Shown here: positions 8,005-18,900 of the stretch, in pieces | Layout of the letters: each line of letters opens with the position of its first letter | Position numbering within the stretch: the stretch's first letter is position 1 | Assembly: GCA_024404115.1 (NCBI GenBank) | Contig: JAKSQM010000008.1 | Location: 36,027 to 100,026, forward strand | Length of the DNA stretch: 64,000 nt | Source: Clostridia bacterium | GTDB lineage: Bacteria > Bacillota > Clostridia > Oscillospirales > Acutalibacteraceae | Direction of reading: 5' to 3' | Translations under genes and position numbers: made by a program | The notes under the pieces: model-generated | Told to the model about the DNA's origin: nothing | The model's database searches: none | The model's input: only the letters and a program-made list of their open reading frames with translations

Positions 8005-8751
8005 ATGGAACAGCAAAATGGAAAAAGCATACTCGGTGTTATATCGGATGTATTGCTGATAATTCTTATTATCGTTGCAATCGCCATTACCGTTATGACA
8101 TTTACATCAAAGAGTTCTGAAACAGGAGTCGGAAACATTCTCGGTTTTACACCGTTTTCAGTTCAGACTTCATCAATGGAGCCCACAATTGACCAGGGCG
8201 ACCTTATCATTTCAAAAGAAGTTAAGCAGGAAGAGGCAGTTGATGGCAAGAGTCTTAAGGTTGGCGATGTTATCACATTCTCAACTGTTATGTCAGATAA
8301 CGCAGGCAACACAATCAGAGGTTACAACACCCATAGAATTGTTGATGTAACTCTTAATGATGACGGCACAGTTTTCTCATATGCTACAAAGGGTGATGCA
8401 ATAGGTACAGAAGATAGCACACCTGTTACACCTTATGAGATTATTGCAAAGCAGATCGGTGCAAGTGCGGATATTGTAAACGGTCAGCCTGTTAACATCA
8501 AAAAAGGCGTTACAATTATGGGCTTAGGTAAAGCTCTTGATTTCCTCCAGACACAGCTTGGCTTTATGGTTTGCGTAATCATACCTCTCGCACTGTTCTT
8601 CATCTGGCAGGTTTATAAGCTTATCGCAATGTTTATGTCAGCAAAATCAGAGAATATTTCTGATGACATCAAGCGTAAGGCTATCGAAGAATACCTTGCT
8701 CAGCAGGAAGCTGCAAAGAAAGCAGCTGCTGACGCAGAAGAAAATAAATAA
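8005..8751 (+). CDS. SipW-like signal peptidase I (first of four)
   Basis: 248 residues in the ER/archaeal/SipW class of signal peptidases. There is an N-terminal membrane anchor (about 14-34), the nucleophile Ser in TSSMEPT, and the general-base position occupied by His (NTHRIV) rather than Lys, then a GDA motif (KGDAIG). A second membrane segment follows near residues 190-212 and a charged Ala/Lys/Glu tail at the end. The ATG at 8005 has AGGTGG eight bases upstream; the longer frame from TTG 7921 lacks a site. It is predicted to cleave the A-W-F signal peptides encoded in this operon, on the outer face of the membrane. Confidence 0.88.
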   Translation: MEQQNGKSILGVISDVLLIILIIVAIAITVMTFTSKSSETGVGNILGFTPFSVQTSSMEPTIDQGDLIISKEVKQEEAVDGKSLKVGDVITFSTVMSDNAGNTIRGYNTHRIVDVTLNDDGTVFSYATKGDAIGTEDSTPVTPYEIIAKQIGASADIVNGQPVNIKKGVTIMGLGKALDFLQTQLGFMVCVIIPLALFFIWQVYKLIAMFMSAKSENISDDIKRKAIEEYLAQQEAAKKAAADAEENK

Positions 8752-8794
8752 TATTCACCAAAAAGATATAATCAAAACCAGGAGGGTGAACTAA

Positions 8795-10345
8795 ATGACA
8801 GTTACAGCATTCATTTCAGAGTTTCTAAATCAGTTCTTTGTTCAGGGCTTATTCGGTATCTTCAAGGGTATCGGAATGGGTATCGTAAATATGTTCAATG
8901 TTCCAAGATACATTGAAATCTTTAAGGCAAACTCAGGCAACTTCACAGCAACAGACTGGATTATTGCAATCCTTACAGTTATTGCAACAATCGCAATTCT
9001 TGCAGTTATCGTTGTTCTTGTTGCAATCCTTGTTAAGAAATATTTAAGAGTTCGCAAAACTCTTGTTGACCAGGAAGAGCTTCTTAATGAAGTTGGCAAC
9101 CTTAACAGAGAAATCATCAAGCTTTCTTCAGAAAAAGAAAGAATCCTTGCTATGAAGGTTTCACAGCTTGGTCTTAAGCCCGGCGAAAGCCCATTCGTTG
9201 AGCAGGAAGAAAAGGATGAGGACGAAGAGGAAAAGTCAGACGATGTTGATATGACTGCTGATGACTACAGCCGTTTCTATAAGTGCACACAGGTTGACCT
9301 TGAAATTGCTGATTATGTTCCCCCCGAATTTGATAACGAAATCACACTTCCCGAAATCGTTGACAGATTCCGTAACTTCGCTTGCTCACAGCTTGGCCTT
9401 TTCTATGAGCCAAAGCTTATCAGACTTTTCCTTTCAGCATTTGCAACAACAAGACTTATCATCCTTCAGGGTATTTCAGGTACTGGTAAAACTTCACTTG
9501 CTTATGCTTGGGGTAAATTCCTTCGCAACCCTGCAATCATTGCTTCAGTTCAGCCCTCATGGAGAGACCGTACAGAAATCTTCGGCTACTTCAACGAGTT
9601 CACAAAGCGCTTCAACGAAACAGAAGTTCTTAAAAAGATGTATGAAGCAACATATAAAGAAGAAATTTATATTACCGTTCTCGACGAAATGAACATCGCT
9701 CGTGTTGAGTATTACTTCGCAGAGCTTCTTTCAATCCTCGAGATGCCTACAAGAGAAGAGTGGGTTGTATCCCTTGTTCCCAGCGTATGGCCCACAGACC
9801 CCAAACATCTCTTTGATGGTAAGCTCAGACTTCCTGAGAATATGTGGTACATCGGCACAATCAACAACGACGACTCTACATTCGCCGTATCAGATAAGGT
9901 TTATGACCGTGCTATCCCCATTGACATTAACTCAAAAGGTAAAGCATTTGACGCTCCCAAAACAGAATGGCTTCCTCTCAGCTATAAGCATCTTGAAGCT
10001 ATGTTCAAAGAGTGTCAGGAAAAATATAAGGTTTCAGATGAAAACCTCCGCAAGCTTGAAGAGCTTGATGACTATGTTATCGAACACTTCCGTCTTGCTT
10101 TCGGTAACCGTATTGTTAAGCAGCTTAAAGAGTTCGTTCCTGCTTATGTTGGTTGCGGCGGAACAGAAATTGACGGTATCGACTTCGTTCTTTGCCACAA
10201 GATTCTCCGTAAATTTGAAAGCTTGAACCTTTCATTCATCCGTGATGAAATCGACGGACTTATTACTTACCTTAATAAGCATTTCGGTAAGTCAAATATG
10301 ATGGAATCTAAAGAATATCTCTTAAGACTTCAGAAACTTATGTAA
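8795..10345 (+). CDS. Membrane-tethered McrB-like AAA+ ATPase
   Basis: 516 residues. A hydrophobic or amphipathic stretch (about 10-34) and a strong membrane helix (about 53-79) are followed by KKYLRVRK, placing the rest in the cytoplasm. A coiled-coil/acidic linker (95-160) leads to an AAA+ domain of the McrB type: Walker A GISGTGKTS (226-234), the hallmark PSWRDRTEIFGYFN, Walker B LDEMNIARVEYYF (Asp297-Glu298), and sensor-1 IGTINNDDSTF followed by VYDRA. The ATPase thus looks active. McrB normally partners McrC in restriction. Here there is no DNA-binding domain, the N-terminus is in the membrane, and the neighbours are secretion genes. A role in powering or gating surface assembly is inferred. 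It is 48 bases upstream of, and presumably partners, the DUF2357-like gene. Confidence 0.85.
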   Translation: MTVTAFISEFLNQFFVQGLFGIFKGIGMGIVNMFNVPRYIEIFKANSGNFTATDWIIAILTVIATIAILAVIVVLVAILVKKYLRVRKTLVDQEELLNEVGNLNREIIKLSSEKERILAMKVSQLGLKPGESPFVEQEEKDEDEEEKSDDVDMTADDYSRFYKCTQVDLEIADYVPPEFDNEITLPEIVDRFRNFACSQLGLFYEPKLIRLFLSAFATTRLIILQGISGTGKTSLAYAWGKFLRNPAIIASVQPSWRDRTEIFGYFNEFTKRFNETEVLKKMYEATYKEEIYITVLDEMNIARVEYYFAELLSILEMPTREEWVVSLVPSVWPTDPKHLFDGKLRLPENMWYIGTINNDDSTFAVSDKVYDRAIPIDINSKGKAFDAPKTEWLPLSYKHLEAMFKECQEKYKVSDENLRKLEELDDYVIEHFRLAFGNRIVKQLKEFVPAYVGCGGTEIDGIDFVLCHKILRKFESLNLSFIRDEIDGLITYLNKHFGKSNMMESKEYLLRLQKLM

Positions 10346-10393
10346 TCATAAAACTAATCCCGATAAATCTATGCAAAGGGGCATAAGGCGCAG

Positions 10394-12829
10394 ATGGATA
10401 AATCATATCTTGAATTATTTTTGGAATATAAAGACAGCATGAATGCTCTCACAACAGACAGTATGTTCTATGAGAATATGGCTGATATCGTTGAGAGAGG
10501 TAAGTCAAACTATTCATTATTCAACCGTTACTTTGAAAAGAAAATCGACTTAACATGGGTTGAAGAAATTGAAGCTTGTATAATTCCTCTTGATAATATT
10601 ATTCGAGTTCCCCGTAAATTCATTGTTCAGGAAGAGGAAATCGTTCCTATCGAAAGAGCAAAGAAAATTACGGCGGAATCAGTTCGTCATCTTGCTCAGC
10701 ATACAAATATGATTGCCAAGGTTGAGGGCGATACTGTTACTCCCAACGAAATCCTTAATGTTTTCAGAGAAGAAAGCTACGAGGTTTATGAAAATCGTTT
10801 TGTATATACCCTTATGCAGAACCTTATCAGATTTATTGATGTAAGATACAATGTTCTTTTCAATCTTTCAGATGATGAAAATATGGCTTCACTGAAGATG
10901 GAAAATGAAACATTCCGTGGTAATGAAAAGATTACCTATAAGCTTGAAATTTCAACTCAGTCTGGCGGTAATGAGCTTGACGGTGCCGCAGATATGGACA
11001 CTGAAAATGCAACCGCATTCCAGAGAATTGAAAGAATCAAGAAGATTATTAACGAATATGCTCATTCAGGCTTTATGAAAGAGCTTCAGGGTTGCGCACC
11101 TGTTCGTCCTCCTATTATGAGAACTAACGCAATCCAGAAAAACCCCAACTTCAGAGCCTGTCTTAAATTGTGGCAGTTTATTCAGTCATACCGTGATGTA
11201 GGTTATGAAATTATTTCTAAAGAATCAAATGAAATGGTTAGCGATGAATACAGAACAGAGCTTAACCGTTTGATTGCTACAAACTATATGCTCCTCAAAA
11301 ATAACACAATTTCTGAGGACTCACTTGGCAAGAAAGCTAAGATGAGAAAGATTAAGCCCAAAATGCTCAAGCGTCTTGCAGAAGAGCTTGTTCTCGACTA
11401 CGATATGGAAGAGGTTGAGATTAAGAGAGTTTTTGTTGACGAAGTTAAGCGTGTTGCAAAGCGTAAGCTTGAGGGCGAAACAAAAATCAAAGAAGCTATC
11501 GACAGAGCGCTTGCTTCAGAAAATGCAAGAAAGAAAGCTATTGAAGATAAAATCAAGGCTAAAATTGCTCATGAGAAAGAGATGGAGCGTCGCCGCATAG
11601 AGCGTGAAAGAGCAAGAATCGCAAAAGAGAAAGCTCTTGAAAAAGAACGCAAAGCAAAAGAGCGTGCAAGACTCAAGGCAAAGAAAGAGAAAGAGCTTGC
11701 GCTTGCCAAAGAAAAGGCTCGCAAAGAGAAAGAAAGAGCACGCCTTGCAAAAGAGAGAGAAGAAAGACTCGCTCTTATTGCAAAGCAGAAGGAAGAGGCA
11801 AGAATCGCCAAAGAAAAAGCCCGCAAAGAAAGAGAAGAGGCTGAAAGACTCGAAAAAGAGCGTATCGCCAAAGAAAAGGCTCGTCTGGCAAAAGAAAAAG
11901 CAATTCAGCTTGAAAAAGAGCGTATTGCTAAGGCTAAGGCAAAAGAGAAAGAAAGAATCGCAAGAGAAAAGGCTGCTCAGCTTGAAAAAGAACGCATTGC
12001 CAAAGAAAAGGCAAAAGAAAAAGAGCGTCTTGCAAAAGAGAAAGCGGCTCAGCTTGAGAAAGAAAGACTTGATAAAGCCAAGGCTAAAGAGAAAGAGCGT
12101 GTTGCAAGAGAAAAGGCAATTCAGCTTGAAAAAGATCGCATAGCTAAAGAAAAAGCTAAAGAGAAAGAACGCCTTGCCAAAGAGAAAGCAGCACTTCTTG
12201 AAAAAGAACGTGTAGCTAAGGAAAAGGCTAAAGAGAAAGAACGTCTTGCCAAAGAAAAGGCAGCACAGCTTGAAAAAGAGCGTGTAGCAAAAGAAAAGGC
12301 AAGAGAGAAAGAACGCCTTGCTAAAGAAAAAGCAGCTCAGCTCGAAAAAGAGCGTGTTGAAAAGGCCAAGGCAAAAGAAAAAGAACGCCTTGCTAAAGAA
12401 AAAGCAACACAGCTTGAAAAAGAGCGTGTAGCAAAAGAAAAGGCAAAAGAAAAAGAACGCCTCGCTAAAGAAAAGGCTGCTCAACTTGAAAAAGAAAGAG
12501 CTGAAAAAGCTAAAGAAAGAGAAAAGGCTGCCAAAGAAAAAGCCGCACTTCTTGAAAAAGAGCGTGTAGCAAAGGCTAAGGCAAAAGAGAAAGAAAGAAT
12601 TGCCGCTGAAAAAGCAAAGATGCTCGAAAGAGAGCGCATTGCTAAAGAAAAGGCAAAAGAAAAAGAGCGTTTAGCAAAAGAAAAAGCAAAGCTTAAAGAA
12701 AAAGAAGAAAAAGAAAAAGCTAAGCAGCGTGAAAAAGAGCGTATCGAAAAAGCTAAACAGCGTGAAAAAGAAAAAATAGCTAAGGAAAAGGCTGCAAAGG
12801 CAGCTAAAACCAAGGCAAAGGAGCAATAA
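10394..12829 (+). CDS. DUF2357/McrC-like protein with a long Lys/Glu/Arg/Ala helical rod
   Basis: 811 residues, no signal peptide. Residues 1-370 resemble the DUF2357 proteins that pair with McrB-like ATPases, including the ENRFVYTLMQNLIRF segment near residue 135. I see no PD-(D/E)xK nuclease motif. Residues about 375-811 are almost only Lys, Glu, Arg, Ala and Leu, built from a 24-residue repeat (LEKERIAKEKAKEKERLAKE as core). Regular i to i+4 Glu-Lys/Arg spacing is typical of single alpha-helices or long coiled coils; 435 residues would span about 65 nm if fully helical. The ATG at 10394 is preceded by AAGGCG. It may act as a cytoplasmic scaffold or lever for the McrB-like ATPase. Homology in the N-half is by eye and moderately sure. 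Confidence 0.72.
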   Translation: MDKSYLELFLEYKDSMNALTTDSMFYENMADIVERGKSNYSLFNRYFEKKIDLTWVEEIEACIIPLDNIIRVPRKFIVQEEEIVPIERAKKITAESVRHLAQHTNMIAKVEGDTVTPNEILNVFREESYEVYENRFVYTLMQNLIRFIDVRYNVLFNLSDDENMASLKMENETFRGNEKITYKLEISTQSGGNELDGAADMDTENATAFQRIERIKKIINEYAHSGFMKELQGCAPVRPPIMRTNAIQKNPNFRACLKLWQFIQSYRDVGYEIISKESNEMVSDEYRTELNRLIATNYMLLKNNTISEDSLGKKAKMRKIKPKMLKRLAEELVLDYDMEEVEIKRVFVDEVKRVAKRKLEGETKIKEAIDRALASENARKKAIEDKIKAKIAHEKEMERRRIERERARIAKEKALEKERKAKERARLKAKKEKELALAKEKARKEKERARLAKEREERLALIAKQKEEARIAKEKARKEREEAERLEKERIAKEKARLAKEKAIQLEKERIAKAKAKEKERIAREKAAQLEKERIAKEKAKEKERLAKEKAAQLEKERLDKAKAKEKERVAREKAIQLEKDRIAKEKAKEKERLAKEKAALLEKERVAKEKAKEKERLAKEKAAQLEKERVAKEKAREKERLAKEKAAQLEKERVEKAKAKEKERLAKEKATQLEKERVAKEKAKEKERLAKEKAAQLEKERAEKAKEREKAAKEKAALLEKERVAKAKAKEKERIAAEKAKMLERERIAKEKAKEKERLAKEKAKLKEKEEKEKAKQREKERIEKAKQREKEKIAKEKAAKAAKTKAKEQ
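11909..12694 (+). repeat. 72-base tandem repeat encoding the helical rod
   Basis: Units begin with the codons for LEKER at 11909, 11981, 12053, 12125, 12197, 12269, 12341, 12413 and 12485, exactly 72 bases apart, then at 12551 (one 66-base unit) and 12623. The units differ at many synonymous sites, so the protein period is kept by selection while the DNA has drifted; recent slippage is not evident. Confidence 0.92.
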
Positions 12830-12872
12830 CAAAGCTTCTGAATTGAGTTTGATACTCACTGATTCAGCTTTG
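12830..12872 (+). repeat. Hairpin between the rod gene and the giant GLUG gene
   Basis: CAAAG (12830-12834) and CTGAAT (12838-12843) pair with ATTCAG and CTTTG (12862-12872), with a three-base bulge and an inner GAGT/ACTC pairing. It lies immediately after the stop codon and has no T-run, so it may be a processing or stability element rather than a terminator. Confidence 0.45.
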
Positions 12873-12921
12873 TGCAGCAGCAAGGCTGAATCAATATAAA
12901 TTGACCATCGTGGAGGTTGTT

Positions 12922-15900
12922 ATGATGAAGAGAAGAATTATTGAAAGGGTACTGGTATTGATAGTATCAATGGCAGTATTATTATCATCAACGGGGGTTT
13001 ACTCTGTATTTGCACAGTCTTACAGAGAAATTGACTCATCCGTTTCTACAACTATACCTTCATCAACTTCTACTGCTGCATCTTCTGACGAAAACAAGCA
13101 GACTCCCACGAACCCTGCTATTGAAAAAACAACAGAACCCAACATCGTTGCCGAGGGTGGCTCGGTTACAAAGGATGTTATTGAGGGAACAGGTACTTCT
13201 GCTGATCCTTATAAGATTTCAAGTGTAGATGACCTTTTCAAAATGCAGTCCATCATCAATAACACCCGCTTAAAAGATAAGTTCTTTATTCTCACTGATG
13301 ATATTGACCTTTCTTCTGTAAGCTATGCTCAGCTCAGAGCAAACACTGTTCTCCCCGGAACAATCATTTCAGTTGATAAAGCTAAGAGCGATGCAGTTCC
13401 AAACGCAGTTAAATTCTACTTTAACGGTCGTAACCATAAGATTTCCGGTCTTAATATCAGCAACAGCGGCTCAGATGCAGTTGCATTGTTTGGCTACATC
13501 AGCGCAAAGTCTGTTGTTAAAAATATTGTATTTGAAAACATTAAGGTTAATGTTTCATCAAAGAATGCTGTTGCAACAGGCGCCCTTGTTCTTTGCAACA
13601 ACGGTGAATTCAGAAGCTGCACAGTAAACAACGTTTCTGTTAATGTTTCAAGCAGTGCAAACGGAAATATTTCGTCTAAACGAATTGCAAAAGCACTTTC
13701 AATCAACGAATCAACAGGTGTCATCGCAGTTAATAACGGTAAGGTAATTGATTTAGCTGTAAAAGATGCTTCTGTAAATGTTCAGTCAGCTAAGAATAAT
13801 ATTGGTCTTATCGGCATTAACAATGGCTCCGTTTCAAATGTTAAGCTCAGCGGTGCAACAATAAAAGCTGCAACGGGCAGTGATGCAATCGGTGCTGTTG
13901 CAGGTAGGAATACTGGCAAGATTGAAAACGCAACAGTTGAAAGCTTAAAAGCTAATGTAAACGGCAAGGCAGCATTTGGTGGCATCGCAGGTGTAAACTC
14001 TGGTTCAATCGTTTCCTGCGTAGCATCAGGCAGTGCTTACGGTTCAAACTGCACTGGCGGTATTGTTGGTAAAGCTGTTTCAGATAATAATGCTAAAACA
14101 TCAAATGTTAAAAATTGCGCTTCATTTGTAAGAGTTGACGCAGCGTTAGAGATAGGCGCAGTTGTTGCCAAGGGCGAAACAAGATATTCGGATAACATCT
14201 GGTCATCAGAAAATAGCGGCAGAGCTTGCGCTTATGCAAACGGCGAAACTGCTGGCGATATGGTTCGTGATTTAAGATATGTTGTTGTTAAAGCAGGCTC
14301 AACAAAGGTTATTAACAAGGCAGAATTTGGCGGCAAGTTCGGCAATGCAGCTTATGTTCTTGATTCAACAAAGGCTGTTTCTTGCGATGGCAGCGGAATT
14401 TCATTCAGCGAAACAGAAAACGCTGTTGCAATCACCGCACAGTCAGCAGATAAAGTTGGCAAAATCACATTCGCAGCAAGAATTGCTGTTGACGCAGGTT
14501 ACAATAACTCCTCAGTTGTTTCAAAGAATTTCACTGTAGCGGTTCTCACTGTTCCAGAAAATTCAAAGGGCGACGGTTTAACAGAGGCAACTCCTATCGA
14601 AATCGGCAGTGGTGCAGGCCTTAAAATGATTGCCGCAGCTCCATATGCTAACTTCATTCTCACAAAGAATGTTACATTACCCGAAAGCTGGGATTCTTCA
14701 CTTAGCTTCACAGGTTCACTTAACGGTAACGGCTATAAACTCAAAGCCTCAAAACCCCTGTTCAGCTCAGTTTATGGCAAGGTATCTAACCTGAATGTTG
14801 TTCTTTGCGGCAAAATCAACACAGCAATGTTTGGTAAAGCAGTTAATGCAGAGTTCAATAAAGTCAAACTTCTTAAAGGCACTGCTAAGGATGGCAATAG
14901 CTTCATCGGTCTTTCTGCTAACAAAAACTGCACAGGTGCATTCTTAAATAAAGTGATTGGCTCATCAAAACTTAATGAGTGCTTCACAAATGTTCCTGTC
15001 AGCGTTGCAAGTGGCAGCGTAAAAGGTGTTGCAGGGTTTATCGGTATGCTTGACAGCAGCAAAGCGGTCATCACCTCTTGCGGTGCTGTTACATCAATGA
15101 CAAGTGCAAATGGCGAAAAGCTTTCATCATGTGCCGCATTCATTGCAAATACAAGCGATAATTCAAATGGCAAGATTAAAGACTGCTATGCTACTCTTTA
15201 TTCAGATGTTACTGATTATGTATTTGTTGTTAGCGGAGATAAGCAGGTTAATATTGAGAATTCATATTTTGGTTCTTCAAATAAAAAAGCTGTTGCAGCT
15301 CCCAAGAGTTTTACAAACGTAAATGCAAATAAGTGGATGTTCAAATCAGGCGAACAGGGATTTGTAACAGGCTCAGGCAGTTCTGTTGCAATCACTCTTC
15401 CCTCAAATATAGTTGATGCTTCAAAAGTATCTGCAAAAGATTTCAGCGTTATGTATGATGCATCAGTTCTTAAAGTAAACGCAAAAGCAATCACTGTTAA
15501 GAATGGTGCAGTTTATGTTCCTGTTGAGGCAGTGAATAATAAATCAACTATCAAAAACAGCGCACTTGTAATTGTTCATAAGACTACAGGTCTCCGTGCT
15601 GAGATTGGCATTTCAAACGGACTTGAAAAAGACGGAAATGGCAATTACCTTATTAACAGCGGTGCAGATTTCGGATTTATCAACAGCAACTTTAACAAGT
15701 TTAAGGATAAGAACTTCATCCTCAAGAAAGACATTGATATGAGCGATGTTGATTTTGATGTTGTTGGCGGTGCAACAAAAGCATTCAGCGGCACATTCAA
15801 CGGCAAGAATCACACAATCAGCGGTCTTAAAGTCAGCTCAAAGGCTAAGGCAGGCCTCTTCGGTGCTCTTGACGGTGCAACTGTTAAGGACATTACATTC

Positions 15901-18900
15901 AAGAATGCGGTTGTTAAATCTGGCACAAGCTATGCAGGTGTTCTTGCTTCACAGATTACAAATAAATCAACAGTCAGCGGCATTACATTTAAAAATTGTA
16001 AGGTTGAGGGCAAAGAAAATTACGCAGGTATCCTTGCAGGCGAAGTTAAAGACAGCAAGGTTTCTGATATCGAAATAATCGACAGCAAGGTTTCAGCTCT
16101 TAATGATGCAGGTATCCTTGCAGGTTATGCAAAATCAGCAGAGATTAAAGATGTAAAGGCAGAAAAATCAACAGCTGCTGGCGATAATAATATCGGTCTT
16201 GTAGGTCTTGTTGAAAACTCAGCAGTTAAGTCAGTTTCTGTTGACGATGCAAAGCTCACCGCAAAGAGAAATGTCGGCGGTGTAGCAGGCAGCGCAGAAA
16301 AAGCTAAGATTTCAAAGGCTGATGTCAGCGATTCAGAAATCAAAGCAGCAGCAGATGCATTAGGTGCAGCTCCCGTAGCTGGTGGTATCTGCGGCGATTT
16401 CAGCGGTAAAATCAGTAACGCTGTTGTTAAGTCATCAAAAATTACAGCAGACGGTAACGCAGCTGTAGCAGGCGGTATCGTTGCAGCTGGCGAAAAATCA
16501 GAGGTTGTTTCCTCTGCTGCAAATGAGGGCGTAAAGGTTAACGCTTCTGTTGCAGGTGGTATCATTGGTGAAGCTAACGGCGAAACAACAATCAAAAATT
16601 CAAAATCATGTGCAGCGGTTACTGGCTCAGATTCAGCATCAAAAGTAATCGAGGGCACAGGCGGAATCATCGGCAGAGTAACAGCTGACGATTTCGGTGA
16701 TATAACAATAGAAAAGACAAATTCAGCAGGCACAGTTAAAGCCGCTGATTATGCAGGCGGACTTATCGGCTCTGTTCTTTCACAGAAAGCAACAGAAAAA
16801 TCAATCAAAGATTGCGTAAGTGCCGCAAAGGTTGTAAGCGGTGCATCAGATGAAAATACGACATCAGGTCATGTTATCGGTGCAACACCAGAACTTAACG
16901 GTAAAGACATCAAGAAAGCTGTCAGCGGAGTTGTTTATTCCTCATACGCTTCAGATGTTCCTGCTTATGGCGATGTTAAGGCAGATGGAACATACAGCGA
17001 CCTCGATAAGGCTGTTAAAGCATCACTTAAAGATGTTATTACAGATAAAGACGAAGTAAAAGTTAAGGTTGCCAACAGTGAAGCAGAAAAGCTCGGCTTC
17101 GTGTTCGATTCAGCAGAGGGCTGGCAGTCAGAATCTGAAAAGCGAATCGACGTTGTTGATTCTACAGAAAATCAGGTTACACTGAAAGCAGAAAAAACTG
17201 GTATCGTTGGTATCGTTGGCACATATACCCTTGATGGTGATGACAGTATCGACCTTGAGGTTGGTTTCACAGCTGAGTCAAAGATTGATGTTGTTCTCAA
17301 GGGCGAGGGCACTAAGGAATCTCCCTATATCATCTCAAACGCTTCTGAGCTTGAGGGAATCTCAGCATACGCTGATAAGAATGCTTACTTCACATTGACT
17401 CAGGATATTGCAGTTAAGGCTGAAGAGTTCGACTTTGGCGGTGAGTTCTATAACGAAGGCAAGGGCTTCACTCCAATCGGCACAAGCGAAGTTCCGTTCA
17501 ACGGCGTGTTCATGGGTAACGGTCATACCATCAGCGGAATCAAAATCAGTGATGTTGAAAACGGTGCACTCTTTGGTTACACAGACGGTGCAACAATCAC
17601 AGATATAAATGTAAAAGATATGGCTGTATCAGCTGAAAAGGTTGCAGCAGTTGTTGTTGCAAACGCAGTTAATACAGAAATTAAAAATGTAAATGTTTCA
17701 GACTCATCTGCTGTTGCAGAGTCAGAGCAGGGCAACGCAGCCGCTGTTGTGGCTTACGCGAATGGTTCAAACATCAGCGATGTAACAGTTAAGAGCACAG
17801 AAATCACATCATGCACAAAAGAAAACGGCTACAATGTAGCTTGTGCCGGTGCAGTTAGTGCAAGAGCAATTGACACAACAATCTCTAACGCAGATGTTGA
17901 TGAAAGCGTAAAAGTAACATCAGACGGTTCTGCAGCAGGACTTGTTGGTTACGGTGATAACGCTGTGATTAACAGTTCCAAGACATTTGCAGATGTAACA
18001 GGTTGCTTTGCTTCTGCAGTTGTTGCAAATGTTAAGGGTGTGCTTAAAGCAGACGGCATTGTTGCAGGCGGCAAAGTAAGCGGTAAAGAGTTTACTGCTG
18101 GTATTACGGCAAAGGCTTACGACGTTGTTAAGGTTGCAAATGCAGTTATTTCAGCAGAAATCAATGGTGAAGATAAGATTGCAACTCTTGTGGCATACGC
18201 TGATGAAGATGTATTCACAGATTCAGAGGATTGCGAAGTTGATTTCAGCAACATCACATATTCAAGCTATCAGAATGATGCTAAACCCTTTGCAAGCGCA
18301 AAAATTAACGCATATCAGAATGCACTTTACCTTGATAAGCTCGTTGATGTAAACAGCTTAACTGCCAAGGACGGTCAGTTTGTGTTCGTTGGCAAGGACG
18401 AAGTTAAGGTTGCAGATCAGGTTAAGTCAGATTATGACATCAGCTCACTTAATCTTGTTGATGTTTACAGTGAACCCGAAAATCTTGTTAAATATAACAG
18501 CGAAAACGGCACTGTAACAGCAATTGGCACAGCAATAGAAGATGCTAAGCTTGTAATGAAGTTCGATAACGGACTTGAAGCAGCAGTTGCACTCATCGCT
18601 ATTAAAGATGCTGAAGGCAAAGGCACAACAGCTTCACCTTATATTATAAACAGCGAAGATACACTTAAACTTCTTAACCTTTATCCAAACGCTGTGTTCA
18701 GCATGAAGAGTGATGTTTCTCTTTCAGAGGAATGGACTCCTGTTGAAAACTTCACAGGCGTTCTTGACGGTAACGGATTTGAAATCTCAGGTCTTAAAGT
18801 TAAGGCAGATAACGCAGGCTTGTTTGCCGCAATGAGTGGCAGTGCAACAGTAAGAAATGTTGTGTTCAGCAATGCTGAGGTTGAGGGCAAAACATCTGCT

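Noticed and set aside
11516-12484. Long open frame on the minus strand, rich in Phe, Leu and Ser
   Set aside because: It is the antisense image of the Lys/Glu repeat codons (AAA/GAA give TTT/TTC). No ribosome site, and the composition is unlike a protein.
11909-12694. CRISPR-like direct repeats
   Set aside because: The 72-base period has no repeat/spacer division and encodes a continuous protein repeat.
8795-12829. The McrB-like and DUF2357-like genes as a restriction (McrBC/LlaJI-type) defence system
   Set aside because: No nuclease motif, no DNA-recognition domain or methyltransferase nearby, a membrane helix on the ATPase, and tight placement inside a secretion operon. Defence cannot be excluded but is the weaker reading.
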